The position numbers and the translations under genes are program-made. From positions 21,217-85,216 of the forward strand of contig DATDLN010000070.1 of the NCBI GenBank assembly GCA_036519295.1: 64,000 nt of DNA. The letters are read 5' to 3'. Source of the DNA: JACVRW01 sp036519295 (GTDB taxonomy: Bacteria > Actinomycetota > Thermoleophilia > Solirubrobacterales > Thermoleophilaceae). Within the stretch, counting starts at the first letter, position 1. Each line of letters begins with the position of its first letter. Positions 1 through 8,720 of the stretch are shown here, in pieces. The notes below the pieces were generated by a model that made no database searches, was not told the origin of the DNA, and was given only the letters and a program-made list of their open reading frames with translations.

Positions 1-62
1 CTTTCTGGAAGTGAACCTCCGCCCGAACCTGAAGCGGCGGCCACGAAGATGAGCGCGTAGAC

Positions 63-93
63 AGTCTGTATGAAGATCATCTGCGTACAGACT
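63..93. promoter_or_regulatory. Inverted repeat, possible regulator site
   Basis: AGTCTGTA and its exact complement TACAGACT flank a 15-base spacer. No gene is visible in the first 179 bases, so the site lies in a gene-free stretch downstream of the leftward VWA gene and may belong to a gene left of the window. The arms are too far apart and too AT-containing for a typical terminator. A dimeric regulator site is possible but unproven. Confidence 0.25.
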
Positions 94-179
94 AGCACCG
101 ACGACCTGATCAGAGGTGCGCGACAGGCTCGGGACGCCATGCGCCGGCGACAGCGGGCGCAAGCGCAACGCCGCAGGGA

Positions 180-1598
180 TCAGCCCGGGTGCAGCTCCGC
201 GATCGCGTTCACGAAGCCCTCGAGCTGCCTGGTGGTCCAGCATTCGAAGACGCCGTCGCAGTGCGGCTCGTATGCCGCCATGACCGAGTCGCCGTAGTTC
301 CAGTAGAGCCGCGGCTCGGGGTTGATCCAGAAGGTGCGACCGGCTCCCTGCGACACGCGCGCGAACACCTGCGCGTGCGGCTCGCGGCCGTTGGTGCGCG
401 CGTCGCCGAGCACGATCACGGTCGAGCGCGGGTCGAGGTCGTCCACGACCTTGTCCAGGAACTCGAGCCACACCCGCCCGTAGTCCGTGTAGCCCGAGAC
501 GTCCGCGACCCCGGCGTCGGTGGCGATCCTGCGCGAGACCGCCTCGAACGAACGCTCGCGCTCGAACACGTCCGTGACCTCGGAGATTCGCTCCACGAAG
601 ACGAACGAGCGAAGCTTGCGGAACTGGCCGTGCAGCGCGTGAAGCACCGAGAGGAAGAAGACGCTGGCGCTGGTGACGCTCGTCGACACGTCGCAGAGCA
701 CATAGAGCTCCGGCCGCCGCGGGCGTTTGGGACGGTACTTCAGCTCGAGCGGCACGCCGCCGGTCTGGAGCGAGGCACGCATCGTGCGGCGCACGTCGAC
801 CTGCCACGAGCGGCGCCGGCCGCGGTGCTCGCGTCCGTGCGAGGCGAGCCGCCGCTTCAGCTGCGCCACTACACGATGAACCTGCGAGAGGTCCTGGGCC
901 GGGTTCGACGGCAGCGCGCGGTCGAACTCGCGCAGGGGCTTTGCCGGCGGCAGGGACTGCGTGCGCTCGATCATCTGGCGCTCGAGCTCGCGGCGCACGT
1001 GCTGCTCGAACTCCTGGAGGCCGTCGCGCGGCACCGCGTCGGGGTCGAGCGCCTCCCCGCCGGTCTTCTCGGCCTTGAGCCCGAGCGTGCGCCGTATCCT
1101 CTGGACGTCGACGCCGATCACCCCCGACCCCTCGCCTTGGCGTCCGAACGCCGCGATCGCGAGCCGGGCCAGGTCGCGCATCTCGCCGTCCGAGCCGGCC
1201 CGGATCGCCTCGCGGATCCGCTCGCGGAGGGCGTCCAGGTCGAGGTCGGCCGCACCCCGAAAGCGCGTCTCGGTGAGCCCCCGCGCGACGGCCTCGCGCT
1301 CGACCACGCGGAAGAAGAAGCGGTCGAACAGCACATCGAGCACGTGCCGGTCCTCCTGCGACTTGGCGAGAGTGGCCGCCAGCGACTCGTGGAAGTCCTC
1401 CCGCGAGGTCCAGCTCACGGCGTCGAGGGCGTGGATGGCGTCGAGCAGCTCCGACGTGCCCACCGCAACGCCCTCGCGACGGAGCTCGTCGGCGAACTCG
1501 AGCAGCCGCGGCGCCATCCCGGCGGGGCCGCTCGCCGGCGGCATGCCGCCGTAGAGGGCGGGGTTAGCCCGCCTGCCGCTGCTGTCCGACGAGGCCAT
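180..1598 (-). CDS. VWA domain protein, CoxE-like
   Basis: A 472-residue protein whose C-terminal third is a von Willebrand factor A domain. The metal-site motif DxSxS is seen as CDVSTSV near residue 301, followed by a later conserved LGDARTNG segment. The N-terminal half is charged and helical, as in the CoxE-like family. Family members act with a MoxR-type AAA+ ATPase in maturing or inserting metals into target enzymes. The start overlaps the end of the MoxR gene by 35 bases, so the two are co-transcribed and probably act together. The client enzyme is not in the window; in carbon monoxide dehydrogenase clusters the equivalent pair is CoxD/CoxE, but nothing here proves that client. Confidence 0.88.
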   Translation of the reverse strand: MASSDSSGRRANPALYGGMPPASGPAGMAPRLLEFADELRREGVAVGTSELLDAIHALDAVSWTSREDFHESLAATLAKSQEDRHVLDVLFDRFFFRVVEREAVARGLTETRFRGAADLDLDALRERIREAIRAGSDGEMRDLARLAIAAFGRQGEGSGVIGVDVQRIRRTLGLKAEKTGGEALDPDAVPRDGLQEFEQHVRRELERQMIERTQSLPPAKPLREFDRALPSNPAQDLSQVHRVVAQLKRRLASHGREHRGRRRSWQVDVRRTMRASLQTGGVPLELKYRPKRPRRPELYVLCDVSTSVTSASVFFLSVLHALHGQFRKLRSFVFVERISEVTDVFERERSFEAVSRRIATDAGVADVSGYTDYGRVWLEFLDKVVDDLDPRSTVIVLGDARTNGREPHAQVFARVSQGAGRTFWINPEPRLYWNYGDSVMAAYEPHCDGVFECWTTRQLEGFVNAIAELHPG

Positions 1599-2517
1599 CG
1601 CCCAGCTTGACCCCCACGCGTTCGGCCACCAGGTCGAGGTCGGTGCGGTGCTTCACGATGATCGACATCGTCCTTTCGAGCACGGCCCGATCGACGTCCT
1701 CGGCGCCGAGAAGGAGAAGCGCGCGGGCCCAGTCGATCGACTCCGCGATCGAAGGCGGCTTCTTCAGGTCGAGCGCGCGGACCATGTGAATCACTTCGAC
1801 GAGCTTGCGCGCGATCTGCTCGTCGAGCTCCGGGGCGTGCAGACGCACGATCTCGAGCTCGCGCTCCACGCTCGGGTAGTCCAGCCAGAGGTATAGGCAG
1901 CGCCGCTTGAGCGCCTCGGTCAGCTCGCGCGAGTTGTTGGACGTGAGCAGCACGAACGGCCGGGTGCGCGCCTCAACCAAGCCCAGCTCCGGGATCGAGA
2001 TCTGGAAGTCCGAGAGCACCTCGAGCAACATGGCCTCGAACTCCTGGTCGGTCTTGTCGATCTCGTCGATCAGGAGCACCGCTGGGCGATCCGTGGAGAT
2101 CGCCGTGAGCAGCGGTCGTGAGAGCAGGAATTCCTCGCCGAAGATGTCGTCCCTGACCTCCTGCCACCCCGCGTCGGCGGCCTCGGTCTGGATCCTCAGC
2201 AGCTGCTTGCGGTAGTTCCACTCGTACAGCGCCTTGGCCTCGTCGAGACCCTCGTAGCACTGGAGGCGGATCAGCGTGCGGCCGGTGGCACGCGAGACCG
2301 CCTTGGCGAGCTCCGTCTTGCCCACGCCCGCGGGCCCCTCGACCAGGACCGGCTTGCCGAGCTTTCCCGCCAGGTAGGTGACGAGCGCCGCCGATTCGCC
2401 CGCGAGGTAACCAACGTCCGCCAGCCGGCCGCGGGCGTCCTGGATCGACTCGAACTCGCCGCTCACCGGACGAAGGATACTTTCGCCCTCCTTGCGCGCC
2501 TCGCTGCTGCTTGCCAT
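1564..2517 (-). CDS. MoxR-family AAA+ ATPase
   Basis: A 317-residue AAA+ ATPase. Walker A (GPAGVGKTEL) lies near residue 60 and Walker B (LLIDEIDK) near residue 150, followed by an LTSNNSREL sensor-like segment and a C-terminal lid domain. MoxR ATPases pair with VWA proteins as chaperones for metalloenzyme assembly. The VWA partner follows directly with overlapping ends. An in-frame extension upstream to about 2733 exists but is Arg-rich and unlike the family, so the ATG at 2517 is preferred. That ATG interlocks with the start codon of the divergent small membrane protein gene. Confidence 0.92.
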   Translation of the reverse strand: MASSSEARKEGESILRPVSGEFESIQDARGRLADVGYLAGESAALVTYLAGKLGKPVLVEGPAGVGKTELAKAVSRATGRTLIRLQCYEGLDEAKALYEWNYRKQLLRIQTEAADAGWQEVRDDIFGEEFLLSRPLLTAISTDRPAVLLIDEIDKTDQEFEAMLLEVLSDFQISIPELGLVEARTRPFVLLTSNNSRELTEALKRRCLYLWLDYPSVERELEIVRLHAPELDEQIARKLVEVIHMVRALDLKKPPSIAESIDWARALLLLGAEDVDRAVLERTMSIIVKHRTDLDLVAERVGVKLGDGLVGQQRQAG

Positions 2518-2725
2518 GTCGGACTTCCTCGATCCGGGACGCGGGCCCGACCAGAGCGGCGACTTCCGGGTCTCGCCGACGTTCTTCATCGTGGTGTTCG
2601 GGCTGGGATTCGTGCTGGCGGCCTTCGGACATCTGGTGAAGTCGCGCGGGCTGATGGCGACCGGGGTGCTCCTGGTCTTCCTCGCCACGGTGCTCCTGCC
2701 GATCGCGTACGGCGTATCGAAGTGA
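2516..2725 (+). CDS. Small two-helix membrane protein
   Basis: A 69-residue protein with a polar N-terminus and two hydrophobic stretches, around residues 21-38 (FFIVVFGLGFVLAAFG) and 47-66 (MATGVLLVFLATVLLPIAYG). No family is recognised. Its ATG interlocks with the MoxR start on the other strand, so the two cannot have separate leader sequences, and at least one message must begin inside the other gene or at its own start codon. Good third-position GC and a clean membrane pattern support it as a real gene, but its role is unknown. Confidence 0.6.
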   Translation: MSDFLDPGRGPDQSGDFRVSPTFFIVVFGLGFVLAAFGHLVKSRGLMATGVLLVFLATVLLPIAYGVSK

Positions 2726-2729
2726 GCGC

Positions 2730-3632
2730 TCAACCGCCGGCGCCGGCTCCGAGCGCGGAGAGCACCGCGGCCACCGCCGGACGATCAGCCGCTCCCGTGC
2801 GCACCGCGGCGAAGAGGCGACGGCGCGGCAGCCCGCCCACCGGCTCGACCAGCGCGACGCCGGGGGGAGGGGGGCCGGCCAGCGCGGGCACGATCGCGAC
2901 TCCGGCGCCGGCCGCAACGAGCGCGTAGGAGACGTCGAAGTCGTTCGTGCGGTGGGCGATGAGCGGCTCGACGCCGACGCGGCGGCAGGTGTGCACCACG
3001 GTCGCGTGACAGAACGTGGCCTCACGGCCCGCGATCCAGCGCTCGCCCGCGATCTCCTCGATCGGCACGCTGCCCGGCGGCGCGCCCGCGGCCGGATGTC
3101 CGGCCGGTACCGCGAGACGGTTCGGGTCGTCGGCCAGCACGTGCCGCTCGAGCCCGGGGTCGGACTCGATCGGGGCGAAGTCGTACTCGGCCGCGAGGGC
3201 CAGGTCGAGCTCGCCGAGCTTCAGAGCCGGCAGGCTCTCCGAGGGCTCGAGCTCACGCGTGCTGAGGCGCAGATCGGGGTGCCGCTGCGCGAGCTCCCCG
3301 AGGGCCGTAGGGAGCAGGCGGTTGTGGATGCTGTTTATGGCGGCCAGGCGGACCGTTCCCGCGACCTTGGTCGTTACCCGCTCGACGGCCGCCTCGGCGG
3401 CCTCGAGCGCATTCAGGACGGCCTCCGTCCGGCTCACCAGCTCCTCACCAGCGGGTGTCAGCCGGCGCCTACGACCGTTGCGCTCGAGCAGGGCGACGCC
3501 CGCCTCGCGCTCGAGCGCGGCGATCTGCTGCGAGACGGCCGGAGGCGTGTAGCCGAGCGCGTCGGCGGTGGCAGCGATCGTCCCGCGGGCGGCGAGCTCG
3601 CGGAGCACGCGCAGGCGGCGAACGTCGAGCAT
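2730..3632 (-). CDS. LysR-type transcriptional regulator
   Basis: A 300-residue LysR protein. Residues 1-60 form the winged helix (LRELAARGTIAATADALGYT, then PPAVSQQIAALE), and a linker helix leads to a periplasmic-binding-like effector domain at about 90-295. It is divergent from an EamA/DMT-type exporter gene with about 74 bases between the likely starts. That is the usual arrangement for a LysR regulator controlling the transporter and itself. The effector is unknown. Confidence 0.92.
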   Translation of the reverse strand: MLDVRRLRVLRELAARGTIAATADALGYTPPAVSQQIAALEREAGVALLERNGRRRRLTPAGEELVSRTEAVLNALEAAEAAVERVTTKVAGTVRLAAINSIHNRLLPTALGELAQRHPDLRLSTRELEPSESLPALKLGELDLALAAEYDFAPIESDPGLERHVLADDPNRLAVPAGHPAAGAPPGSVPIEEIAGERWIAGREATFCHATVVHTCRRVGVEPLIAHRTNDFDVSYALVAAGAGVAIVPALAGPPPPGVALVEPVGGLPRRRLFAAVRTGAADRPAVAAVLSALGAGAGG

Positions 3633-3706
3633 AGAAAGCGCAGCTTACGCTCATGAGAAGAAATCGCAACTGGACCTTTCGATTCTCCCCTTCGATCATG
3701 GTGTGT

Positions 3707-4615
3707 ATGCGGTCCGTCCACGTCGCTCTCGCCGTTCTCGTCGCGGCGGTCTGGGGCCTCAACTTCGTGATCATCGAGGTCGGCCTCGGCGACTTCCCGC
3801 CGCTCCTGCTGTCGGCGCTGCGCTATCTGCTGGCGTCGCTGCCCCTCCTCGTTCTGGGGGGCCCGCGGCCGGCGCCGTGGCGCTGGATCCTCGCGGCGGG
3901 AGTCGCGATCGGGCTCGTTCAGTTCTCGCTGCTCTTCATCGGTATGGACGTGGGCATGCCGGCCGGGCTGGCCTCCGTGCTGATGCAGAGCCAGGCGCTG
4001 TTCACGATCGCCTTCGCGGTGCCGCTTCTGCACGAGCGGATCGGCGCAGTGCAGGCGGGCGGGGTTCTCCTCGCCGTCGCGGGACTGGCGCTCGTCGCCG
4101 GCGGGCTTGACGGCGGAGCCACCGTGCCCGGCTTCCTGCTCGTGCTGGGCGCGGCCGCGGGCTGGGGCGCCGGCAACATATGCGTGCGGGCGGCGAAGCC
4201 GGACGATCCGCTGCGGTTCATGACGTGGATCTGCCTGGTGCCGCCCCTGCCGCTGCTCGCCCTCTCGTTCGCGGCGGAGGGGCCCGACCAGATCGGCGCC
4301 GCCCTGTCCGGGCTCGATCTCGGCGGCGTCGGCGCCGTCGCCTACATCGCGTTCGTCGCGACCACGGTCGGCTGGGCGGCGTGGGCGTCGCTGCTTGGGC
4401 GCTATCCGGCCGCGGTCGTGGCGCCGTTCTCGATGCTGGTGCCCATATTCGGCCTGGGTTCCGCCGCGCTGCTGTTGGGAGAGCCGATCACGTTGCGGCG
4501 GCTGGTGGCCACCGCCCTAGTCGTCGGGGGAGTCATGATCACGCTGCGTGCGTCGCGCGCTCCGCGGGCGGCGAAGCCCGTCGGCGCGGCGGCTCCGGCT
4601 CCCAGTCGAGCCTAA
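3707..4615 (+). CDS. EamA/DMT-family transporter
   Basis: A 302-residue protein with about ten hydrophobic helices in two EamA repeats, beginning HVALAVLVAAVWGLNFV, typical of drug/metabolite exporters (RhaT/YdcZ-like; several export amino acids or metabolites). The ATG at 3707 is chosen over the upstream in-frame ATGs at 3653 and 3698 because the upstream residues are basic and non-membrane and because the divergent lysR leaves too little promoter space otherwise. The stop interlocks with the stop of the convergent epimerase-like gene (CTAA). Probably controlled by the divergent LysR. Substrate unknown. Confidence 0.88.
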   Translation: MRSVHVALAVLVAAVWGLNFVIIEVGLGDFPPLLLSALRYLLASLPLLVLGGPRPAPWRWILAAGVAIGLVQFSLLFIGMDVGMPAGLASVLMQSQALFTIAFAVPLLHERIGAVQAGGVLLAVAGLALVAGGLDGGATVPGFLLVLGAAAGWGAGNICVRAAKPDDPLRFMTWICLVPPLPLLALSFAAEGPDQIGAALSGLDLGGVGAVAYIAFVATTVGWAAWASLLGRYPAAVVAPFSMLVPIFGLGSAALLLGEPITLRRLVATALVVGGVMITLRASRAPRAAKPVGAAAPAPSRA

Positions 4616-5553
4616 GTGCGCCGCAGCGACTCCGCGAAGCCCCGCCGCCAGCTCGGGTGGGCCGGTCGCCAGCCGAGCTCGCGCTTGGCCTTGGCATTGG
4701 AGGCGCCGCGCATGCTCAGCGCGTACATGCCTACCCCTTCGCCGCCCACCAGCTTCGCCAACCACACGGGCACTCGCAGCGGTCGCTTCGCGCCGGCGGC
4801 CTCGGCGAACACGGGCAGCCAGTCGCGCATCGGGGCCGGCTCGTCGTCGGCGATGTTGTAGACGCCGGGCGCGCCGCGCTCGACCGCGATCACGGTGGCA
4901 TCGGCGGCGTCGTCCAGGTGCACGAAGGAGGACATGCCCGTGCCGCGGCCGACCACCGGCATTCGGCGACGGCGCACGTCCCTGGTGGTCGAGCCGTCCT
5001 CGCCGTAGTAGCTGCCCGGGCCGTAGAAGAAGCCGTAGCGGAGGACCAGGCCCTCGAGGCCCTCGGCCTCGAGCACCTGCCGCTCCATCTCCGCCATGGC
5101 GCGGACCCCCTCCCCGAAGGTGCCCGGCAGGTTTTCCATCAGCGGAGCTTCCTCGCTCTTCACCCGTTCGCCGGTGGGCGCGTAGGCGAAGGCGATGCTC
5201 TGGCAGACGAAACGGCGCGCGCCCGCCTCGCGGGCGGCCGCCAGGAGGATGCGCGTGCCCTCGGTGCGCAGGCGGTTGGTGGCCGAATAGGCCTCCTTGT
5301 CACGGAAGTCGAGCCGATCGGGCAGCGCCGTCAGCTCGTGCACCACCGCCTCCGCACGGGCCTCGACTACGGCGGAGCGCACGGCGTCGGCGTCGAACAC
5401 GTCGCAGACGACCGCCCGCGCGCCCGCCGCCCGCACACCCTCGGCCCGTTTCTCCGAGCGCGTCATGCCGGTGACCTCATGACCCGCGGCGACGAGCTTC
5501 GGAAGGAGTGGGCGGCCGATGGCGCCTGTGGCGCCGGCCACGAAGACTCTCAT
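4612..5553 (-). CDS. NAD(P)-dependent epimerase/dehydratase-like SDR
   Basis: A 313-residue extended short-chain dehydrogenase/reductase. The Rossmann motif VAGATGAIGRPL lies at residues 3-14. The usual YxxxK pair is not obvious: the region around FVCQSIAFAYAPTG and the acidic residues after it lacks a clear Tyr-x-x-x-Lys. It resembles NmrA/atypical extended SDRs that act as epimerases or NAD(P) sensors. The ATG at 5553 is used; a TTG two codons earlier is in frame. It diverges from the DsbA-like gene with a 34-base spacer. Substrate unknown. Confidence 0.85.
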   Translation of the reverse strand: MRVFVAGATGAIGRPLLPKLVAAGHEVTGMTRSEKRAEGVRAAGARAVVCDVFDADAVRSAVVEARAEAVVHELTALPDRLDFRDKEAYSATNRLRTEGTRILLAAAREAGARRFVCQSIAFAYAPTGERVKSEEAPLMENLPGTFGEGVRAMAEMERQVLEAEGLEGLVLRYGFFYGPGSYYGEDGSTTRDVRRRRMPVVGRGTGMSSFVHLDDAADATVIAVERGAPGVYNIADDEPAPMRDWLPVFAEAAGAKRPLRVPVWLAKLVGGEGVGMYALSMRGASNAKAKRELGWRPAHPSWRRGFAESLRRT

Positions 5554-5587
5554 GCCCAAAGGTGTCTACCACTTACCATCCGTGAGG

Positions 5588-6508
5588 ATGATCCAAGTCA
5601 CGCTCTACACCGATGCCGCCTGCCCCTGGGCCTACTCCGCCAATCCGGCGTTCCGCGTGCTCGAGTGGCGTTTCGGCGGCCAGCTCGAGTGGCACCTCGT
5701 CATGATCGGCCTGCGGGAGGACGCCCGGCAGCTCGTGGCGCGCGGGTTCGACCCGGCGACCGCGGCGACGCGCCAGATGATGTTCCGGCGCCGCTACGGG
5801 ATGCCGTTCGCGTCCGCTCCGAAGGATCGCGCCGCTGGAACCGGGCGGGGCTGCCGCGCGGTCGTCGCCGCCCGGCTGCTCGATCCGGGAAGCGAATGGC
5901 GCGTCCTGCGGGCCCTTCAGCTCGCGAACTTCACGACGCCGCTGCTCCTCGACGACGACGAGCGGATTCGAGCGGCGCTGTCCGCCGTGGAGGGGATCGA
6001 CGCGGACGCGATCGTCGACCGGCTCGACGATCCCGAGGTCGCGAGGGCCTACGAGGCCGACAAGGCCGAGGCTCGGAGCGCCGCGGGTACGCCCGCCGAG
6101 GCGCAGGGAAAGACCTCCACCTCCGACGGGCCGGTCCGGTTCACTGCGCCCTCGCTCGTGTTCGAGCGGGACGGCCGGCGGCTCGTCGCCGGCGGGTGGC
6201 AGCCGATCCTCGCCTACGACGTCCTCATCGCAAACCTCGAGGCGGAGCTCGAGCGCACGCCGCCGCCGGACTCACCCGAACCTCTGCTCGAGCGGTTCCC
6301 ACGCGGATTGACCACGGCGGAGGTGGCCGCGCTCCTCGCCCCGGGGCCTGACTACGTCCCCGACCACGAGTCCGCCGAGCAGCTCCTGGTCCGCCTCGTG
6401 GCCGACGGCGGCGCCGTACGCCTGCCGCTCGGTCAGGACGCGCTGTGGAGGGCGGCGGGCTCGGTAGAGGACCCGGCCACGGTGGGAGACGCGGCGGCGG
6501 TCGCCTAG
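5588..6508 (+). CDS. DsbA-family thioredoxin-fold protein with C-terminal extension
   Basis: A 306-residue protein. The N-terminal 200 residues resemble the DsbA/FrnE/HCCA-isomerase fold: strand VTLYTDAACPWAYSANPAF, then a helical insert and the late cis-Pro-type segment TAPSLVFERDGRRL. The active-site position reads CPWA, with one Cys instead of the CxxC of true disulfide oxidases, so simple dithiol oxidase activity is unlikely. A C-terminal extension of about 75 residues looks like a small winged helix (GLTTAEVAALL and following). The ATG at 5588 starts directly at the first strand. The stop interlocks with the convergent methyltransferase stop (CTAG). Confidence 0.8.
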   Translation: MIQVTLYTDAACPWAYSANPAFRVLEWRFGGQLEWHLVMIGLREDARQLVARGFDPATAATRQMMFRRRYGMPFASAPKDRAAGTGRGCRAVVAARLLDPGSEWRVLRALQLANFTTPLLLDDDERIRAALSAVEGIDADAIVDRLDDPEVARAYEADKAEARSAAGTPAEAQGKTSTSDGPVRFTAPSLVFERDGRRLVAGGWQPILAYDVLIANLEAELERTPPPDSPEPLLERFPRGLTTAEVAALLAPGPDYVPDHESAEQLLVRLVADGGAVRLPLGQDALWRAAGSVEDPATVGDAAAVA

Positions 6509-7143
6509 CGCCTGGCGCCCAGGCCCACGCCGTCCCCGATCGGCAGGACCGAGGCGAGCCAGCGCTCGCTGCTCATGAGCTCGGCGTTCAGCTTGCGGGC
6601 CGCGGCCAGGGAGTCCGCGCTCCACTGGGTCTCGGCGTCCCCGGGCAGCGCCACCTCGCCATACATCAGGAGGTTGTCGACCACCAGCAGCGCCCGCTCG
6701 GACAGCTTCGGCTCGGCCAGCTCGATGTAGCGCGGGTACTCGCCCTTCGAGGCGTCGACGAAGAGGAGGTCGAAGGGCCCCTCGAGGCCCCCGATGACCT
6801 CCAGGGCGTCGCCCTCCACGAGCTCGACGCGGTCGGCGACGCCCGCCCTCACGAGGAACGCGCGCGCCTGCGCGACGCGGCCGGGGTCCCGCTCGAGCGT
6901 GACCACCCGCCCACGGTCCAACTGCTCGGCCATGTGAAGGGTCGAGTACCCGATCGCCGTGCCCACCTCGAGCACGGCGGGGTCCAGGGCCCGGCAGAGC
7001 AGGGCGAGGAGGCGACCGGTCTCCCACTGCACGATCGGCACGGAGTCTCGCTCGGCGACGGCCTCCATCTCCGTCATTACCTCGGAGCGCTCCGGCCGAA
7101 GCTCCTGCAGGTAGCGCTCCACTCGCTCGTCGAGGATCCGCAT
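6505..7143 (-). CDS. Class I SAM-dependent O-methyltransferase
   Basis: A 212-residue protein of the catechol/caffeoyl-CoA O-methyltransferase type. It shows the SAM-binding motif EVGTAIGYSTLHMA, the acidic VVTLERDP after strand 2, FDLLFVDASKGEYPRYIE with the metal-binding Asp, and LLVVDNLLMYGEVA. The length fits the family. The ATG at 7143 sits 24 bases from the divergent MOSC gene start at 7168, so the two share a short promoter region. The substrate cannot be told from sequence. Confidence 0.9.
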   Translation of the reverse strand: MRILDERVERYLQELRPERSEVMTEMEAVAERDSVPIVQWETGRLLALLCRALDPAVLEVGTAIGYSTLHMAEQLDRGRVVTLERDPGRVAQARAFLVRAGVADRVELVEGDALEVIGGLEGPFDLLFVDASKGEYPRYIELAEPKLSERALLVVDNLLMYGEVALPGDAETQWSADSLAAARKLNAELMSSERWLASVLPIGDGVGLGARR

Positions 7144-7167
7144 GAGGCGGCAGGGTACCCTCCGGAC

Positions 7168-7617
7168 ATGCCAGGCACCGTGGAGGGAATCCACATCGCG
7201 CCCGAGTTCGAGCGGCTCCCCGAGGCCGTCGAGGCGGTGGAGGTCACGGCCGAGGGCGTGCGGGGCGACCGCTACTTCGGCGAGCGAAACCTCACCCTCA
7301 TCGAGGCGGAGGCGCTCGAGGGCCTGTTCGAGGACAGCGGCTTGGAGCTCTCCGCCGCCGAGTCGCGCCGACAGGTGCTCACCCGCGGCGTCCGCCTCAA
7401 CGACCTCGTCGGCAAGCGCTTCAGCGTGGGCGAGGTGGAGTGCGTGGGCGAGGAGTGGTGCGAGCCCTGCGGCCACCTCGAGGGCCTCACCCGGCCGGGC
7501 GTGCTCCGCGGCCTCGTCCACCGCGGCGGCCTGCGTGCGGACATCGTGCGCGGCGGCCGGATCGCGGTCGGTGACGAGGTCATAAGTCACGATCCCAGCC
7601 TGGTTGAGGAGGCTTGA
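7168..7617 (+). CDS. MOSC domain protein
   Basis: A 149-residue single MOSC-domain protein. It carries GVRGDRYFGERN near residue 30, the conserved Cys region GEEWCEPCGHLEGL near residues 95-108, and the closing HRGGLRADIVRGGRIAVGDEV. MOSC domains move sulfur, for example in molybdenum cofactor sulfurases and YiiM-type enzymes. Its stop TGA shares one base with the ATG of the citrate synthase gene, implying coupled translation. Why a MOSC protein should be coupled to citrate synthase is not clear. Confidence 0.85.
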   Translation: MPGTVEGIHIAPEFERLPEAVEAVEVTAEGVRGDRYFGERNLTLIEAEALEGLFEDSGLELSAAESRRQVLTRGVRLNDLVGKRFSVGEVECVGEEWCEPCGHLEGLTRPGVLRGLVHRGGLRADIVRGGRIAVGDEVISHDPSLVEEA

Positions 7618-8720
7618 TGGCGGAGTTGATCGAGGTTCCCTCGGGGCTCGAGGGTGTGATCGCGTTCGATACCGCGATCGCCGAGCCCGACCGCGAGGGA
7701 GGCTCGCTGCGTTACCGCGGCGTGGACATCGAGGAGCTCGTCGGGCGGGTGCCGTTCGAGAAGGTCTGGGGTCTGCTCGTCGACGGCGAATACGAGCCGG
7801 GGCTGCCGCCGGCGGAACCGCATCCGCTGGCGGTGCGGACGGGCGATCCGCGGGCCGACCTCCAATCGGCCCTGGCGATGCTGGCGCCGGAATGGGGCCT
7901 GCGGCAGCTGATCGACATCTCGGACGAGGAGACCCGCGCGGACCTGGCGCGGGTGTCGGTGATGGCGCTGTCGTTCGTGGCTCAGTCCGCCCGCGGGGCT
8001 GGGCGGCCGCCGATCCCTCAGCGCGAGATCGACGAGGCGAGGTCGATCCCCGAGCGGTTCCTGATTCGCTGGCGCGGAGAGGCCGATCCGCGCCACGTGA
8101 AGGCAATCGACGCCTACTGGATCGCGGCGGCGGAGCACGGCATGAACGCGTCGACGTTCACGGCACGGGTCGTGGCGTCGACCGGCGCCGACGTGGCGGC
8201 GGCGCTGTCGGCCGCCGTCGGTGCGCTGTCGGGACCGCTTCACGGCGGCGCCCCGTCGCGGGTGTTGCAGATGCTCGACGACGTCGGTCGCGGCGGCGAC
8301 GCCGAGCGCTATGTGAAGGACGTGCTCGACCGTGGCGAGCGGCTGATGGGGTTCGGCCATCGGGTCTACCGGGCGGAGGATCCGCGGGCGCGGGTGCTGC
8401 GGCGTACGGCGCGTGAGGTCGGGGCGCCGCGGCTGGAGGTGGCCGAGCGGCTGGAGGCGGCGGCGCTCGCGGAGCTCCATGCCCGCAAGCCCGACCGGGT
8501 GCTGGCCACCAACGTGGAATTCTGGTCCGCGGTCGTGCTCGACTTCGCCGATGTGCCGCCGGAGCTGTTCACGCCGCTGTTCTCGTGCGCCCGGGTCGGC
8601 GGCTGGGCGGCCCACATCATGGAGCAGAAGCGCGAGGGCCGGCTGATCCGGCCGAGCGCGCGCTACGTCGGCCCGCCCCCGCGCACGGCCGACTCCGTCA
8701 ACGGCGCCGGCCCGGCCTGA
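7617..8720 (+). CDS. citA: Citrate synthase, CitA (citrate synthase 2) type
   Basis: A 367-residue member of the citrate synthase family: oxaloacetate plus acetyl-CoA gives citrate. Two catalytic histidines are visible: His209 in GPLHGG and His248 in MGFGHRVY. The catalytic Asp of the classical NVDFYSG motif is Glu301 here (TNVEFWSAVVLDF). From memory, the mycobacterial citrate synthase 2 group also reads NVEFW, so this is probably a subfamily trait rather than damage. The C-terminal RPSARYVGP motif also fits that group. It is joined by one-base TGATG overlaps to MOSC upstream and an MFS exporter downstream. A TTG one codon earlier is an alternative start. Confidence 0.9.
   Translation: MAELIEVPSGLEGVIAFDTAIAEPDREGGSLRYRGVDIEELVGRVPFEKVWGLLVDGEYEPGLPPAEPHPLAVRTGDPRADLQSALAMLAPEWGLRQLIDISDEETRADLARVSVMALSFVAQSARGAGRPPIPQREIDEARSIPERFLIRWRGEADPRHVKAIDAYWIAAAEHGMNASTFTARVVASTGADVAAALSAAVGALSGPLHGGAPSRVLQMLDDVGRGGDAERYVKDVLDRGERLMGFGHRVYRAEDPRARVLRRTAREVGAPRLEVAERLEAAALAELHARKPDRVLATNVEFWSAVVLDFADVPPELFTPLFSCARVGGWAAHIMEQKREGRLIRPSARYVGPPPRTADSVNGAGPA

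Noticed and set aside
70..297. Small + strand frame at the left edge (75 codons)
   Set aside because: The second half is antisense to the VWA gene and the first half is Arg/Gln repeats with no family resemblance.
189..1610. Long open frame on the + strand opposite the VWA gene (473 codons)
   Set aside because: It is the antisense of a clear VWA protein; its translation is Arg/His/Leu-rich without domains, as expected for a shadow frame in GC-rich DNA.
4180..6351. Open frame of 723 codons on the + strand crossing several genes
   Set aside because: It runs out of frame through the transporter, antisense through the epimerase-like gene and out of frame through the DsbA-like gene; the composition is Arg/Ala/Gly noise.
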